Source: an uncultured Ignavibacteria bacterium
Lineage (GTDB): Bacteria; Bacteroidota; Ignavibacteria; Tepidaquicellales; OLB5
Reading direction: 5' to 3'
DNA: 64,000 bases
Assembly: GCA_937873695.1 (NCBI GenBank)
Contig: CALMYL010000017.1
Coordinates: 1-64,000, forward strand
In this document: positions 8,514-17,567 of the stretch, one piece after another
Layout: each line of letters starts with the position of its first letter
Numbering within the stretch: position 1 is the first letter of the stretch
Program-made: the position numbers and the translations under genes
Notes under the pieces: generated by a model
What the model saw: the letters and a program-made list of their open reading frames with translations, nothing else
Told to the model about the DNA's origin: nothing
The model's database searches: none

Positions 8514-10190
8514 ATGCCTAAATTTTTTCTTGACGGAAAAGAACTGGATTTTACACCCGGACAAACTATAATAGAAGCTGCCAAAGCAGCAGGAATTGAA
8601 ATACCGCATTTTTGCTGGCACCCATCATTAAGTGTTGCGGGCAACTGCCGCGTATGTTTGGTTGAAGTTGAAAAAGCGCCTAAAGGAATGATAGCCTGCG
8701 CAACACAGGTAATGGAAGGAATGGTTGTTCATTCTGATTCACCCAAAGCTGTTGGAATGCGCAACGCTGTTATGGAATTCCTTTTGATCAACCATCCGCT
8801 TGATTGCCCAATTTGCGATGAAGCAGGTGAGTGCAAACTTCAGGACTACGCTTACAAGTACAGCATTGGTAAATCAAGGTTTGATGAAGAAAAGAATCAC
8901 AAAGATAAACGTGTAGAACTGGGTCCGCATGTTATGTTTGACCAGGAGCGCTGCATAAGCTGCTCAAGGTGCATAAGGTATTGCGAAGAAGTTGTAGGCG
9001 ACCCGCAGCTAACGTTTGTAAACCGCGGAGAAAAGGTTACCATAGAAACCTTCCCCGGCAAACAGCTTGATAATCCGTACTCAATGAATGTAATTGAACT
9101 TTGCCCGGTAGGCGCATTAACTTCCCGCGATTTCCGCTTCCGCGCAAGGGTATGGGATATGAGCCATACCGATAGCATCTGCACGGGATGCTCTAGAGGC
9201 TGCAATATGGAAATCTGGGTAAGAGATAATATAATAAAAAGATTGACGCCCCGCGAAAATATGGATGTGAACCAGTACTGGATGTGCGATTATGGCAGGC
9301 TGAATACATACAAATTTGTTAATGATGAGACCACAAGAGTGAACTCACCAATGATGCGTGAAGAAGATGTATCGCAGGATGCAGGCGGATTAAAGGATTG
9401 CGACTGGGATGATGCAATTGCCAGGGTAATTTCAGAGGTTAAGAATTACAAAGCCGATGAAATCGCTTTTATCGCCTCAGCATACTCAACGCTTGAGGAT
9501 AATTTTGTGCTTCAGCGCTTCGCAAAAGAAATTGTAGGCACTGATAATATTGTTTATATTCCACATATTGAAGGCGAAGATGACAAACTGCTCTTAAGGG
9601 CAGATAAGACTCCTAATGCAAACGGACTCAAACTGCTGGGCATCGAACCGATTAACGGAAAATTCATTGATAAGATCCTGAACAAACAGTTCAAAATGGT
9701 TTACATTCTCAATGATAGTCTTGGCAGGCTTGAAAGAACAGAAGAAATAGCAAAATCGATAGAAATAGCCGTACTGCATATAAGTAATTTTTATGAGCAA
9801 AGCCACAAAGCTACAGTTGTTCTTCCTTCGGCAACATATGCTGAAATTAACGGTACATTTGTAAATTTCCAAAACAGGCTGCAGCGCATAAAGCCGGCTG
9901 CTGCAACACTTGAGCAGGAAAGACTTCCCGGTGATTTTGCCGTAAGCAGGCTTGATAAGTTCGGCTCTCACAATGACAGGTGGACAAAAGGAACCCGCTT
10001 TAATGCGCGACCGGCATGGAAGGTAATTTCACAGATGGCTAAGGTGCTTGGCACTGAGTTTGGCTATGATAACACCGAAGAAGTCTTTGATGATATGGCA
10101 GCTAAAATTCCCGCTCTGGCAGGTATGAGCTATGAAGTCATTGGCAGCCACGGCGCAGTTATTGGGCAAAGCGAAGAAGTTGCCGTGTGA
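8514..10190 (+). CDS. nuoG: NADH-quinone oxidoreductase subunit G-like protein
   Basis: Iron-sulfur subunit of the electron-input arm of complex I or a related NAD(P)H-dependent enzyme. Ligands read directly: a [2Fe-2S] site C34, C45, C48, C62; a His-Cys3 [4Fe-4S] site H94, C98, C101, C107; a second [4Fe-4S] site C147, C150, C153 and C197 with C157 nearby; and C223, C226, C230, C258, which match the extra N7 cluster found only in some bacteria. Residues from about 270 onward form a shortened molybdopterin-oxidoreductase-like domain. At 558 residues it is short for NuoG. No nuoE, nuoF or other nuo gene is next to it, so it sits outside the usual operon. Partner subunits must lie elsewhere. Confidence 0.88.
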   Translation: MPKFFLDGKELDFTPGQTIIEAAKAAGIEIPHFCWHPSLSVAGNCRVCLVEVEKAPKGMIACATQVMEGMVVHSDSPKAVGMRNAVMEFLLINHPLDCPICDEAGECKLQDYAYKYSIGKSRFDEEKNHKDKRVELGPHVMFDQERCISCSRCIRYCEEVVGDPQLTFVNRGEKVTIETFPGKQLDNPYSMNVIELCPVGALTSRDFRFRARVWDMSHTDSICTGCSRGCNMEIWVRDNIIKRLTPRENMDVNQYWMCDYGRLNTYKFVNDETTRVNSPMMREEDVSQDAGGLKDCDWDDAIARVISEVKNYKADEIAFIASAYSTLEDNFVLQRFAKEIVGTDNIVYIPHIEGEDDKLLLRADKTPNANGLKLLGIEPINGKFIDKILNKQFKMVYILNDSLGRLERTEEIAKSIEIAVLHISNFYEQSHKATVVLPSATYAEINGTFVNFQNRLQRIKPAAATLEQERLPGDFAVSRLDKFGSHNDRWTKGTRFNARPAWKVISQMAKVLGTEFGYDNTEEVFDDMAAKIPALAGMSYEVIGSHGAVIGQSEEVAV

Positions 10191-10235
10191 TTTTTTTGAG
10201 AAGTGCGATTGAATTTTAGTTAACAGAATAATTGT

Positions 10236-10260
10236 AAGGGTTCAGTATTGAACCCTTCTT
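10236..10260 (+). terminator. Probable terminator after nuoG
   Basis: Perfect AAGGGTTCA / TGAACCCTT stem with a four-base loop and a modest T-rich tail (CTTGATTT), about 45 bases after the nuoG stop and about 50 before argS. Confidence 0.6.
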
Positions 10261-10308
10261 GATTTAAGTTAAGAATTGAATTCAGAATCATAATTTAAGG
10301 ACACTCAG

Positions 10309-11961
10309 TTGGATATAAAACAATACGTAACTGATAAAATAAAAAATGCGCTGGGCTCACTAGGTGTTGCGGAGCCATCAGTAATTCTGGAAAGACCGAA
10401 GGACACGGCGCATGGTGATATTTCATGTAATGCGGCCATGATGTACGCCAAGAAGCTCGGGCGAAATCCGAAGGATTTTGCCGAGGCTATAATTGAGCAG
10501 CTTGCACTGCCGGATGAATACATTACCAAAGCAGCAGTTGCGGGACCCGGTTTTATTAATCTTTTTATTTCCGATAAATATTATGCAACAAAGCTTGCTG
10601 AAATAAATGAACTAAAGGGTAACTTTGGCAGACTGAACGAAAATGCCGGCAAGAGTGCGAATCTTGAATGGGTGAGCGCGAACCCGACGGGTGAGCTGCA
10701 TACGGGTCACGGCAGGCAGACTGCGCTTGGCAAAGCCATTGCAAACCTGCTGGAGTGGACAGGCTACAAAGTCACCCGTGAGTACTACTATAATAATGCA
10801 GGTAAGCAGATGGATAACCTTGCTAAATCTGTGTACGCACGCTACCGCCAGATATTTGAACCGGAATATGAATTCCCCGAAGACGGCTACGCAGGTGATT
10901 ATGTAAAAGAAATTGCCGCCATACTTGAAAAGGAGCATGGCGACACGCTAATTGACGCCGATGATAAAATATTCCGTGAAGCTGGTGAGAATTGGTGCTT
11001 TAAATCGATAAGGCAGACACTGCATAATTTTGGCATCACACATGATATATTTTTTAATGAAAGCTCATTGTATGAATCAGGCAAAATAACAGAGACACTT
11101 GAAGAATTCAAAAAACGGGGACTTTCATACGAAAAAGACGGCGCAGTATGGCTTAAGACAAGCGAGCTGCTTAAGAATAAAAAGGATGCTGCCGATAAAG
11201 TAATTGTCAAAGCAACCGGTGAGCCTACTTACAGGCTGCCAGATATGGCTTACCATATTGATAAAGTAAAACGCGGGTATGACCTGATAATTGATATCTT
11301 TGGGGCTGACCATGGTGATACTTACAAAGAAGTTTTGGCGGGAATGGAAGGGCTTGGTTACGATACATCAAAAATTAAGGTGATAATTCACCAGATGGTG
11401 ACCTTTGTGCAGGATGGCAAGCCCGTAAAAATGAGCAAGCGCGCTGATAATGTATATACACTCAATGACCTGATCGAAGATATTGGCGTTGATGTTACAC
11501 AGTTCTTTTTTGTTATGCGAAGCGCTAATACGCATTTGGAATTTGATATAGCGCTTGCGCGCGAGCAGTCAGATAAGAATCCGGTGTTTTACCTGCAGTA
11601 CGCGCATGCCAGGATATGCAGTATACTCCGCAATGCCGCGGAGGTTTTCCCGGAATACACCAATGCGGGAAGCATTAATTACAGTCTGCTTAGCTCACCT
11701 GAAGCCATAAGCTTGATGAAGATACTTACCGTATTTCCTGAAACTGTTGCATCGGCTGCTGCGACATTTGAGCCGCATAAGATAATTACTTACCTGAATG
11801 AAGTAGCAGAAAATTATCACAGGTTCTACCATAACAACCGTGTAATTGATGCCGATGCGAAGGAGCTATCTTACGCAAGATTAAAGCTCTGCGAAGCCGC
11901 ACGTATAGTGCTGAAAAACGGGTTTGATATTATCGGGATTTCCGCACCGGAGAGGATGTAA
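10309..11961 (+). CDS. argS: Arginyl-tRNA synthetase
   Basis: Class I aminoacyl-tRNA synthetase that charges tRNA-Arg. The 550 residues contain the N-terminal Add-1 tRNA-elbow domain (about 1-90), the HIGH-type signature NPTGELHTGHGR at about residues 125-136, the conserved YYYNNAGKQMDNLA, GADH.DTYKEV, the KMSKS-type loop KMSKRA, and the C-terminal DALR anticodon-binding helices. The start is a TTG with AAGGA seven bases upstream. It is preceded by a terminator, so it has its own promoter in the 118-base gap, though none is obvious. Confidence 0.96.
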   Translation: MDIKQYVTDKIKNALGSLGVAEPSVILERPKDTAHGDISCNAAMMYAKKLGRNPKDFAEAIIEQLALPDEYITKAAVAGPGFINLFISDKYYATKLAEINELKGNFGRLNENAGKSANLEWVSANPTGELHTGHGRQTALGKAIANLLEWTGYKVTREYYYNNAGKQMDNLAKSVYARYRQIFEPEYEFPEDGYAGDYVKEIAAILEKEHGDTLIDADDKIFREAGENWCFKSIRQTLHNFGITHDIFFNESSLYESGKITETLEEFKKRGLSYEKDGAVWLKTSELLKNKKDAADKVIVKATGEPTYRLPDMAYHIDKVKRGYDLIIDIFGADHGDTYKEVLAGMEGLGYDTSKIKVIIHQMVTFVQDGKPVKMSKRADNVYTLNDLIEDIGVDVTQFFFVMRSANTHLEFDIALAREQSDKNPVFYLQYAHARICSILRNAAEVFPEYTNAGSINYSLLSSPEAISLMKILTVFPETVASAAATFEPHKIITYLNEVAENYHRFYHNNRVIDADAKELSYARLKLCEAARIVLKNGFDIIGISAPERM

Positions 11962-12009
11962 GGCGGAGGCAGGTTAAAGGTTTACGAATTCGGAATTAGG
12001 GTTAACAAA

Positions 12010-12309
12010 ATGTCAATATCATTTAACGAAATAAAAGAGAAGCTTCATGAAATTCTGAATGAAAAACCCGGCGAGATCAGGGAACATCTGGTTTGGAAAT
12101 TTGATGACATTATATTTTTAAGAGATGATATAGATGTTAGTGATGAAATTGAAGATGTTCTGATAGATCTTGCTCATGTACTAGAGTATTATAATTCAGA
12201 TCCTAAATTGAGAAAAGAAAATCGCATATTTTTTGGTGATGAAGAGCTTGAGTTGAAAATAAACACGGCACTTCAGAAGATTGAAGTGTTGAGAAATAAA
12301 ACAAAATGA
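12010..12309 (+). CDS. Small acidic protein of unknown function
   Basis: A 99-residue protein I do not recognise. It is highly charged and mostly helical, with FNEIKEKLHEIL at the start, an acidic middle (DDIDVSDEIEDVLIDLAHVLEYY) and EELELKINTALQKIEVL at the end. No signal peptide, membrane segment or Cys. It follows argS by 48 bases on the same strand and could be cotranscribed. The size, acidity and helical content resemble immunity-type proteins, but there is no toxin gene beside it, so that remains only a possibility. Confidence 0.65.
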   Translation: MSISFNEIKEKLHEILNEKPGEIREHLVWKFDDIIFLRDDIDVSDEIEDVLIDLAHVLEYYNSDPKLRKENRIFFGDEELELKINTALQKIEVLRNKTK

Positions 12310-12385
12310 CAATTCTTTTGTGAATTGTTTTTGAAAAAGCTCATAGCTAATAAGGTACTAATAATGGAATTAAATTACAAAAAGC

Positions 12386-12590
12386 TTTTGTTCTTTTTGT
12401 CTTGACATCCCGCATCAAGTGCGGGACAGGCGCCAAGAACCAAAAAAGTCAAGGCTGATTAAAATTTGCTAAAATTATCTCGCTGATAGCAAGAAAATAA
12501 CTCGTTCCGATTTCATCGGAACTCAAACAGATTTTCTTGCCGATGTTACTGCTCGATAATTTTTTAACGCAAATTTTAATAGGCCGTTTT
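12386..12590. repeat. Long nested palindromic element
   Basis: Three nested inverted repeats share one centre: outer arms 12458-12482 and 12554-12580 (imperfect), a perfect 10-base pair GCAAGAAAAT (12489-12498) / ATTTTCTTGC (12531-12540), and a central TTCCGA (12505-12510) / TCGGAA (12516-12521). To the left, CCCGCA / TGCGGG (12409-12425) sits inside a CTTGAC / GTCAAG pair (12401-12453). It folds as a long hairpin on either strand and has no coding capacity. I recall similar-looking dispersed elements from Bacteroidota genomes, but cannot verify that here. Confidence 0.6.
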
Positions 12591-12827
12591 AGAAGAACTA
12601 AATATTAGGTGCAATCATTGCCAGTCGCAACTTCCTTTCGTATAGAAGAGTATCATTCATTTAAATAAATCGTTTAGATCCCCGCTTTCGGATGGTTCTC
12701 TTTTGAAAAGATAAAGGGAGCCGGTGGCCCCCTTTTGTTTTGGGGTAATAAATGAAGAGAACGATTGATGCTGTATTCTTTTTTAGTGGAGGTTATGTTG
12801 AAATGTGTGAACCGGGGTTAGTTACTT
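12591..12827. other. Rest of the non-coding gap, with one hairpin
   Basis: No ORF with coding character. A hairpin at 12713-12735 (AAAGGG.GCC GGT GGC.CCCTTT) is followed by TGTTTT and resembles a plus-strand terminator. A 'CCCCGCTTTC' string at 12679-12688 also occurs with small changes near 1612 and 7496, suggesting a dispersed short repeat. Confidence 0.4.
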
Positions 12828-13256
12828 TTATTCTGACTGCTCGCCGTACCATTCAGTATCCATCACTGCTACCGGGTGAATGTTCACGGTCTTTACTTTT
12901 TTATCTGACTTATTACTGAACTCATGCCATTTACCTGCCGGTACAACCATTATATTGCCTTCTTTTACAGTGTAAGTTTTGCCTTCCACAATTGCTTCCA
13001 TTTCGCCTTCAAGCACTATAAAAGTTTCTTCATATGGATGGCGGTGCTTTTTGGGTCCGATTCCCGGGGAAAAATCACAAAGAAAGAACGATACATTTGC
13101 ATTGTTTTCAAATCCGTTGAACACTGCCAGCTGCTGACCGTAAGGCATAATATTTTTTACTTCAACAAAAGTTACATCTGCGTTGTTGATATACGGAAAA
13201 CCTGTTTTTGCTTCTTTGTATGATTCTTTAAATACTTCAGTTAATTGGTTATTCAT
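12828..13256 (-). CDS. Cupin-domain protein
   Basis: Single-domain cupin of about 142 residues. The start at the ATG 13256 (MNNQLTEVFKESY) is preferred over a frame open to 13340, whose first 28 residues look non-coding. The metal-binding cupin motifs are KKHRHPYEETFIVLEGE (His, His, Glu) and the second motif VPAGKWHEFSN with the fourth His ligand. Such small cupins bind a divalent metal and act as isomerases, dioxygenases or ligand sensors. No neighbour narrows the substrate. It sits 93 bases from the outer-membrane protein gene on the same strand. Confidence 0.82.
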   Translation of the reverse strand: MNNQLTEVFKESYKEAKTGFPYINNADVTFVEVKNIMPYGQQLAVFNGFENNANVSFFLCDFSPGIGPKKHRHPYEETFIVLEGEMEAIVEGKTYTVKEGNIMVVPAGKWHEFSNKSDKKVKTVNIHPVAVMDTEWYGEQSE

Positions 13257-13349
13257 TTTTCTATTTTTTATTTTCCAAGTTGTTGGTGTTGCTTGACTTG
13301 TTTCCCTGACTCGTTTTTGAGTTAAGTTCACCAACAACATATTTATACA

Positions 13350-13910
13350 TTAAAAGTTTATTGTCGCACCCGCTTTTATCGGCAGATAGTTTGCTGTTCC
13401 TTCACCGAAGATGATGTTGAAGCTTGTTTCACCGAAGAGTGAAAGTTTTGGTGATACTTTGAATGCAACTCCGCCGCCGAATTTCATGCCGAAATTGGTT
13501 TCGCTCGTTCCGCGGTAATATGTTACACCCTGGTATTTCATATCGCTTACGCTGTTTAAATAAAGACCCATACCAACTAAGCCGTATGGCTTTATGTCAG
13601 CATCCTTATCAAACTTGCCGAGCATTATATCACCCATAATTGAAGTTGATTTAAGGCTGTAACCTGTATAATCACCTGTTTCCTTATAGGGGAAAGTGTT
13701 GTACTGCAGATCAACTCTTGCGGCAATATTTTCGTGGAATACATATCCCGCGTTACCGTGAATATTAAAACCGATGCCCCATGCGTCTGAAATATCACCA
13801 ACCGGAATTGATATAACACCGCCAAGTGATGCAAATGATTTCTGGTAGGTCTGTGAATAAGATGTGATAGAGATAAATAATAATGCTGTTAAAAATAAAA
13901 GCTTTTTCAT
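13350..13910 (-). CDS. Outer-membrane beta-barrel protein
   Basis: A 186-residue secreted protein with a clear signal peptide (MKKLLFLTALLFISITSYSQ, cleaved before TYQK). The mature part is made of alternating hydrophobic and aromatic strands (IGFNIHGNAGYVF, IAARVDLQYNTF, IKPYGLVGMGLYL, NFGMKFGGGVAFKV, LSLFGETSFNIIF) and ends in Phe (GATINF), as expected of a small OmpW/OmpX-like barrel. It probably sits in the outer membrane as a porin-like or structural barrel. No specific subfamily is recognised. Confidence 0.8.
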   Translation of the reverse strand: MKKLLFLTALLFISITSYSQTYQKSFASLGGVISIPVGDISDAWGIGFNIHGNAGYVFHENIAARVDLQYNTFPYKETGDYTGYSLKSTSIMGDIMLGKFDKDADIKPYGLVGMGLYLNSVSDMKYQGVTYYRGTSETNFGMKFGGGVAFKVSPKLSLFGETSFNIIFGEGTANYLPIKAGATINF

Positions 13911-14047
13911 TTTGTTTCCTTTGTTTTAATTGAGTTAGTTAATTGTTCATTTAGTTTCAATGATGCAATTTAGCTTTCAATTACCCAACGGAAAAAACGA
14001 ATTTTGCCATAAATTAACAGCGGAAGGGATTGTTGGACATCAAAAAA

Positions 14048-14073
14048 GCTGAAAATTCAGAGAATTTTCAGCT
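14048..14073 (-). terminator. Rho-independent terminator of the subtilase gene
   Basis: Perfect 11-base stem AGCTGAAAATT / AATTTTCAGCT with a four-base loop and A/T runs on both sides. It is about 60 bases past the subtilase stop on the minus strand and would work in both directions. Confidence 0.75.
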
Positions 14074-14133
14074 TTTAGTCATTTTGTAATCAATATTAAA
14101 TTAAAACCAGATGCCCTGCGGAAAAATAGAAAA

Positions 14134-17100
14134 TTACTTTACCAGGACCAATTTCTTTACTGATGTGAAGCTTATACCGCTGCCGGTTACATTTATGCGG
14201 TATATGTATATACCGCTGGCAATATTCGTGCCGTCAAATATTGCGGTGTAATAGCCCGCATCCATATTTGAGTTAACCAGCGTCTTAACAAGTCTGCCGG
14301 TTAAGTCATACACCGATATATTCACATTCGCGTCTTCGGGCAGCTGGTAATCTATTCTTGAAACAGGGTTTGAGGGATTTGGATAGTTCTGCGAAAGATC
14401 ATAGTTTTGGGGTCTGCCAATATCAACAGCATTTGGTGCGTTGAAATGCTCAAAATTCCCGTTGAGATCAATCTGTTTTAACCTGTAATTAAACTTACCG
14501 TTGCCGGGTTTTACATCAAGGAAAGAATAATTGGTAGTTTCATTGGAATTACCTGCGCCATTTACAAAGCCTGCATTGATCCACTCTGATACATTACCTG
14601 TCTTATCAACTGCCTGCCTCTGAACTTCAAATCCGGCATTGTTTATCTCCTCAGATGTGCTCCACAAAAGTTTAACATCCTTCTTTTGCGCAAAAGCGTC
14701 AAACGAAGCCAGAGTAACCGGCAGGGCATAATCGGTTATGAGTGATACGCTCAGGTTAGACTTTGAAGGATCGTTGGTTGATAACACCATAAAGCCATTT
14801 GTCGCATCAAACTGCGGGGGATTATTGCCATTCTTCATTAACCCAAAAGCGTTGGTAGCCCTTACGGTAAATAACGCGCTGTCATTCGGCGCAATTGCGC
14901 CGGGCAGTGATGTGAGCAGAGTGAAGTTAGCCGAAAATGACCCGGTGAAATTTGCCGCGCTTACGGTTAGGTTAGCTGTCCCGGAATTCTTTAAATAGAA
15001 ATTTCTGTCAACAAACGAGCTTTGCGGTATCACGCCGAAATCTATTGTAGTATCCGCGCTGCTGTTAACACGAGCAGCGGCACTGAGGGTGCCAGTAGTT
15101 CTCACAAAAGTGATCCTTAAGCTATCATATATTGGGGCATCACCTGAAGCAACATCATAATTCACGAATCTCCAGTTACCGCTTGCCTGTGTACCGTTCA
15201 GCCCGCGAAGAGTAATTTCAGGGTAATACGTTCCGCTGGTATAAGGCGGTGTGCCCTGGTACCAGTATTGCGAAGCTGAATCTGAAACATATGCTCCGGT
15301 GATATTATCAAGCGAAGAGCCGTTTTCAGAGAAGAGGCATTTCCTGTTGTTATTGTTATCTGTTATTGGTGACCACAAATACAGAATATTATCACTTACC
15401 CAGGTATGCCTTAAATATATCCTTACTTTGGTGTTAAGTATTTTGAAGCTTGAAAATGTGACGCCTGCAGATATACCCGCGCCTCCGTCAGGAGGGCTCC
15501 ATGCGGAGACCTTGCCGGTAGATTCGGTTAAACTGCCAACAGCGTAATAACAGAGCCAGAAAGTATTAGGCGCGCCTTTGGGGAAGTACGCTATGTTACC
15601 TGAAAAATCCGTGGCCTTTAAGTAATACTGTACTTCAGTTTCCCACCCGAAACACGGAATGTTAAAGTAAAAATCATTGCCTGTGTAAGATACAGCGTAA
15701 GCAGAATCGAATGCGCTCCACCCGGCATTATTTTTATTGGAGCGGTAAATAACCATTGGCATCTGGCTTCCTGAATTAGGAACAGCTGCGCCGTCATGAT
15801 CAGTAATATTTGCCGTCAGAATTGTCTGGTAAGTACTGTTATGGCTTGCCGCATTCCTGTGATTAATTGAAGGGGGAGTAATATCAACTCCGGCGGCCAG
15901 TCTAACTGAATTGTATGCATTTATCCTGCCATACCCAAAATAATCATTCCACTTTCCGTATGTTTTTGTTGAAGAGTACGGCACGTTATCGATCTTATCG
16001 CATCCGTAAAGCAGGTTTTGTGTAACCTGCAGCCTTGTTTGGGAAGTGTTGACTGAAAGTACGAGCGCGGCTACACCTGCTGCATTTGGACAGGAGCATG
16101 AAGTTCCGTTAAATGTTGAATAGTAATCACCGGTTGTTCCTGCAGTTGTGTTATAGCCACCTGTACCCTGTACATCAGTAGAATAACATACAGTAGGCGC
16201 AACACACTCAATATCGCCGGTTGCCACGCTTTCGCCGTAATTGCCGCCCCACCAGAATTGGTTGCCTGAACCGGCCGCTTTTTTCTGGTCATGGGTGGTT
16301 GATGCCCCAACACAAATTACATTTGCAAGATAAGAAGGGTACTCAGGCGGATTTCTGCCTTCATTGCCTGAAGAGAATAGAATAATGCAGCCCAATCCGC
16401 CGCGGCCGCTTGTGGCTGCGCTGTTTATCGCATTTGTTACCGTGGTATTCGCTGAACCTCCGCCCCAGCTATTGCTTAATACATCAATCCCGCGTACCCT
16501 GGCTGTATCAAAAGCCCTGCCAATACCAAGATTAGTAGCACTTCCCGCTGAGTTGAATATTCTTAATGACATTAATTTGCAGTTGGGTGCAATACCTGCA
16601 ATACCTAACGAGTTATTTGTTATTGCACCAATGAGGCCCGCTGTGCAAGTACCGTGGTTGCCTGAGTCACGTGGAACGGTATTTGTATTATAATAACCAT
16701 CATATCCGGCAAGCAGGTGGCCGGCTGACTGAAAATCAGGGTGAGTTGAATCAATTCCGGTATCAAGGACTCCGACTTCAATTGATGATGAGCCGAGAGT
16801 ATAATCCCATGCCTGGCTAACGCGCATATCTGCGCCTGTTATTCCGGTTGCAGTCGAACCGTCGCCTGCGGAAGTATTTCCTCCGGTGGGAACACTTTGT
16901 GAAGTATTATTCAGCGCCCATTGTGATGAATAATAAGTATCATTGGGAGAGTAATTAAGCAGGCAGAATTCGGGAAATAGGAAGTTAGGTTCTGCGTACT
17001 GAAAAATTGAAGTATTATAGTAAATATCAGAAAGCTCAAGGGCATTCTTTGTTTCACCCGGCAATGATTTGATAAGAAAACCCCGATTATCACCGACATT

Positions 17101-17553
17101 GCCAACGATGAAGCATTTGTTCTGTGCATTAAGTATGTTCAGGTTTGTAATGTATCGTTCATCTTTTATCCTGACGATGAATTCATCTGTCGGCACCTGG
17201 TAAACCTTGCGCGCGGTTCCGTAATATGTCTTTGTTATGAATTTAATTCCCGCAATGCCCTGCAGCTGCTGCATAACGGAATTAACCCCTGAAAACATTT
17301 TGCCTGAAGACAGGGTGATGATTATAACATTATTATCAGCAATCTTTACGGTATCGTTATAGCTTAACCTGTTCTTTATCTGTGAGGATATATTCTGTAC
17401 GGAATAGGAATTGTTTTCTGTAACCACCGCAATTTTATCTGAGCGTGTTTCGAGGTAGACGGGCTGGTTATTGTAGAAATAATAATTCACCTCTGCGAAG
17501 AAACTTCCCTGAATAAATATGAACAGCAGAAGTATAATTATCTTAAATTTCAT
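14134..17553 (-). CDS. T9SS-secreted subtilisin-like (S8) protease
   Basis: An 1139-residue surface or secreted serine protease. A signal peptide (to about residue 20) is followed by a propeptide of about 170 residues. The S8 catalytic domain has Asp264 in GVLDTGIDSTHP, His300 in GNHGTCTAGL, oxyanion Asn397 in SSGNEG and Ser485 in GTSCSCP. The Cys residues around Ser485 replace the usual GTSMASP. A convertase-type P-domain-like region (about 680-800), a beta-rich 'choice-of-anchor' segment, an FN3-like part with LLWSTSEEINNAGFEVQR and a T9SS tail (about 1050-1139, YPNPSNP, ending KKLVLVK) follow. It starts only 14 bases after parB, with no terminator between, so cotranscription with parA-parB is possible. 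Confidence 0.9.
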   Translation of the reverse strand: MKFKIIILLLFIFIQGSFFAEVNYYFYNNQPVYLETRSDKIAVVTENNSYSVQNISSQIKNRLSYNDTVKIADNNVIIITLSSGKMFSGVNSVMQQLQGIAGIKFITKTYYGTARKVYQVPTDEFIVRIKDERYITNLNILNAQNKCFIVGNVGDNRGFLIKSLPGETKNALELSDIYYNTSIFQYAEPNFLFPEFCLLNYSPNDTYYSSQWALNNTSQSVPTGGNTSAGDGSTATGITGADMRVSQAWDYTLGSSSIEVGVLDTGIDSTHPDFQSAGHLLAGYDGYYNTNTVPRDSGNHGTCTAGLIGAITNNSLGIAGIAPNCKLMSLRIFNSAGSATNLGIGRAFDTARVRGIDVLSNSWGGGSANTTVTNAINSAATSGRGGLGCIILFSSGNEGRNPPEYPSYLANVICVGASTTHDQKKAAGSGNQFWWGGNYGESVATGDIECVAPTVCYSTDVQGTGGYNTTAGTTGDYYSTFNGTSCSCPNAAGVAALVLSVNTSQTRLQVTQNLLYGCDKIDNVPYSSTKTYGKWNDYFGYGRINAYNSVRLAAGVDITPPSINHRNAASHNSTYQTILTANITDHDGAAVPNSGSQMPMVIYRSNKNNAGWSAFDSAYAVSYTGNDFYFNIPCFGWETEVQYYLKATDFSGNIAYFPKGAPNTFWLCYYAVGSLTESTGKVSAWSPPDGGAGISAGVTFSSFKILNTKVRIYLRHTWVSDNILYLWSPITDNNNNRKCLFSENGSSLDNITGAYVSDSASQYWYQGTPPYTSGTYYPEITLRGLNGTQASGNWRFVNYDVASGDAPIYDSLRITFVRTTGTLSAAARVNSSADTTIDFGVIPQSSFVDRNFYLKNSGTANLTVSAANFTGSFSANFTLLTSLPGAIAPNDSALFTVRATNAFGLMKNGNNPPQFDATNGFMVLSTNDPSKSNLSVSLITDYALPVTLASFDAFAQKKDVKLLWSTSEEINNAGFEVQRQAVDKTGNVSEWINAGFVNGAGNSNETTNYSFLDVKPGNGKFNYRLKQIDLNGNFEHFNAPNAVDIGRPQNYDLSQNYPNPSNPVSRIDYQLPEDANVNISVYDLTGRLVKTLVNSNMDAGYYTAIFDGTNIASGIYIYRINVTGSGISFTSVKKLVLVK

Positions 17554-17567
17554 ACGTTGGAGTAATA

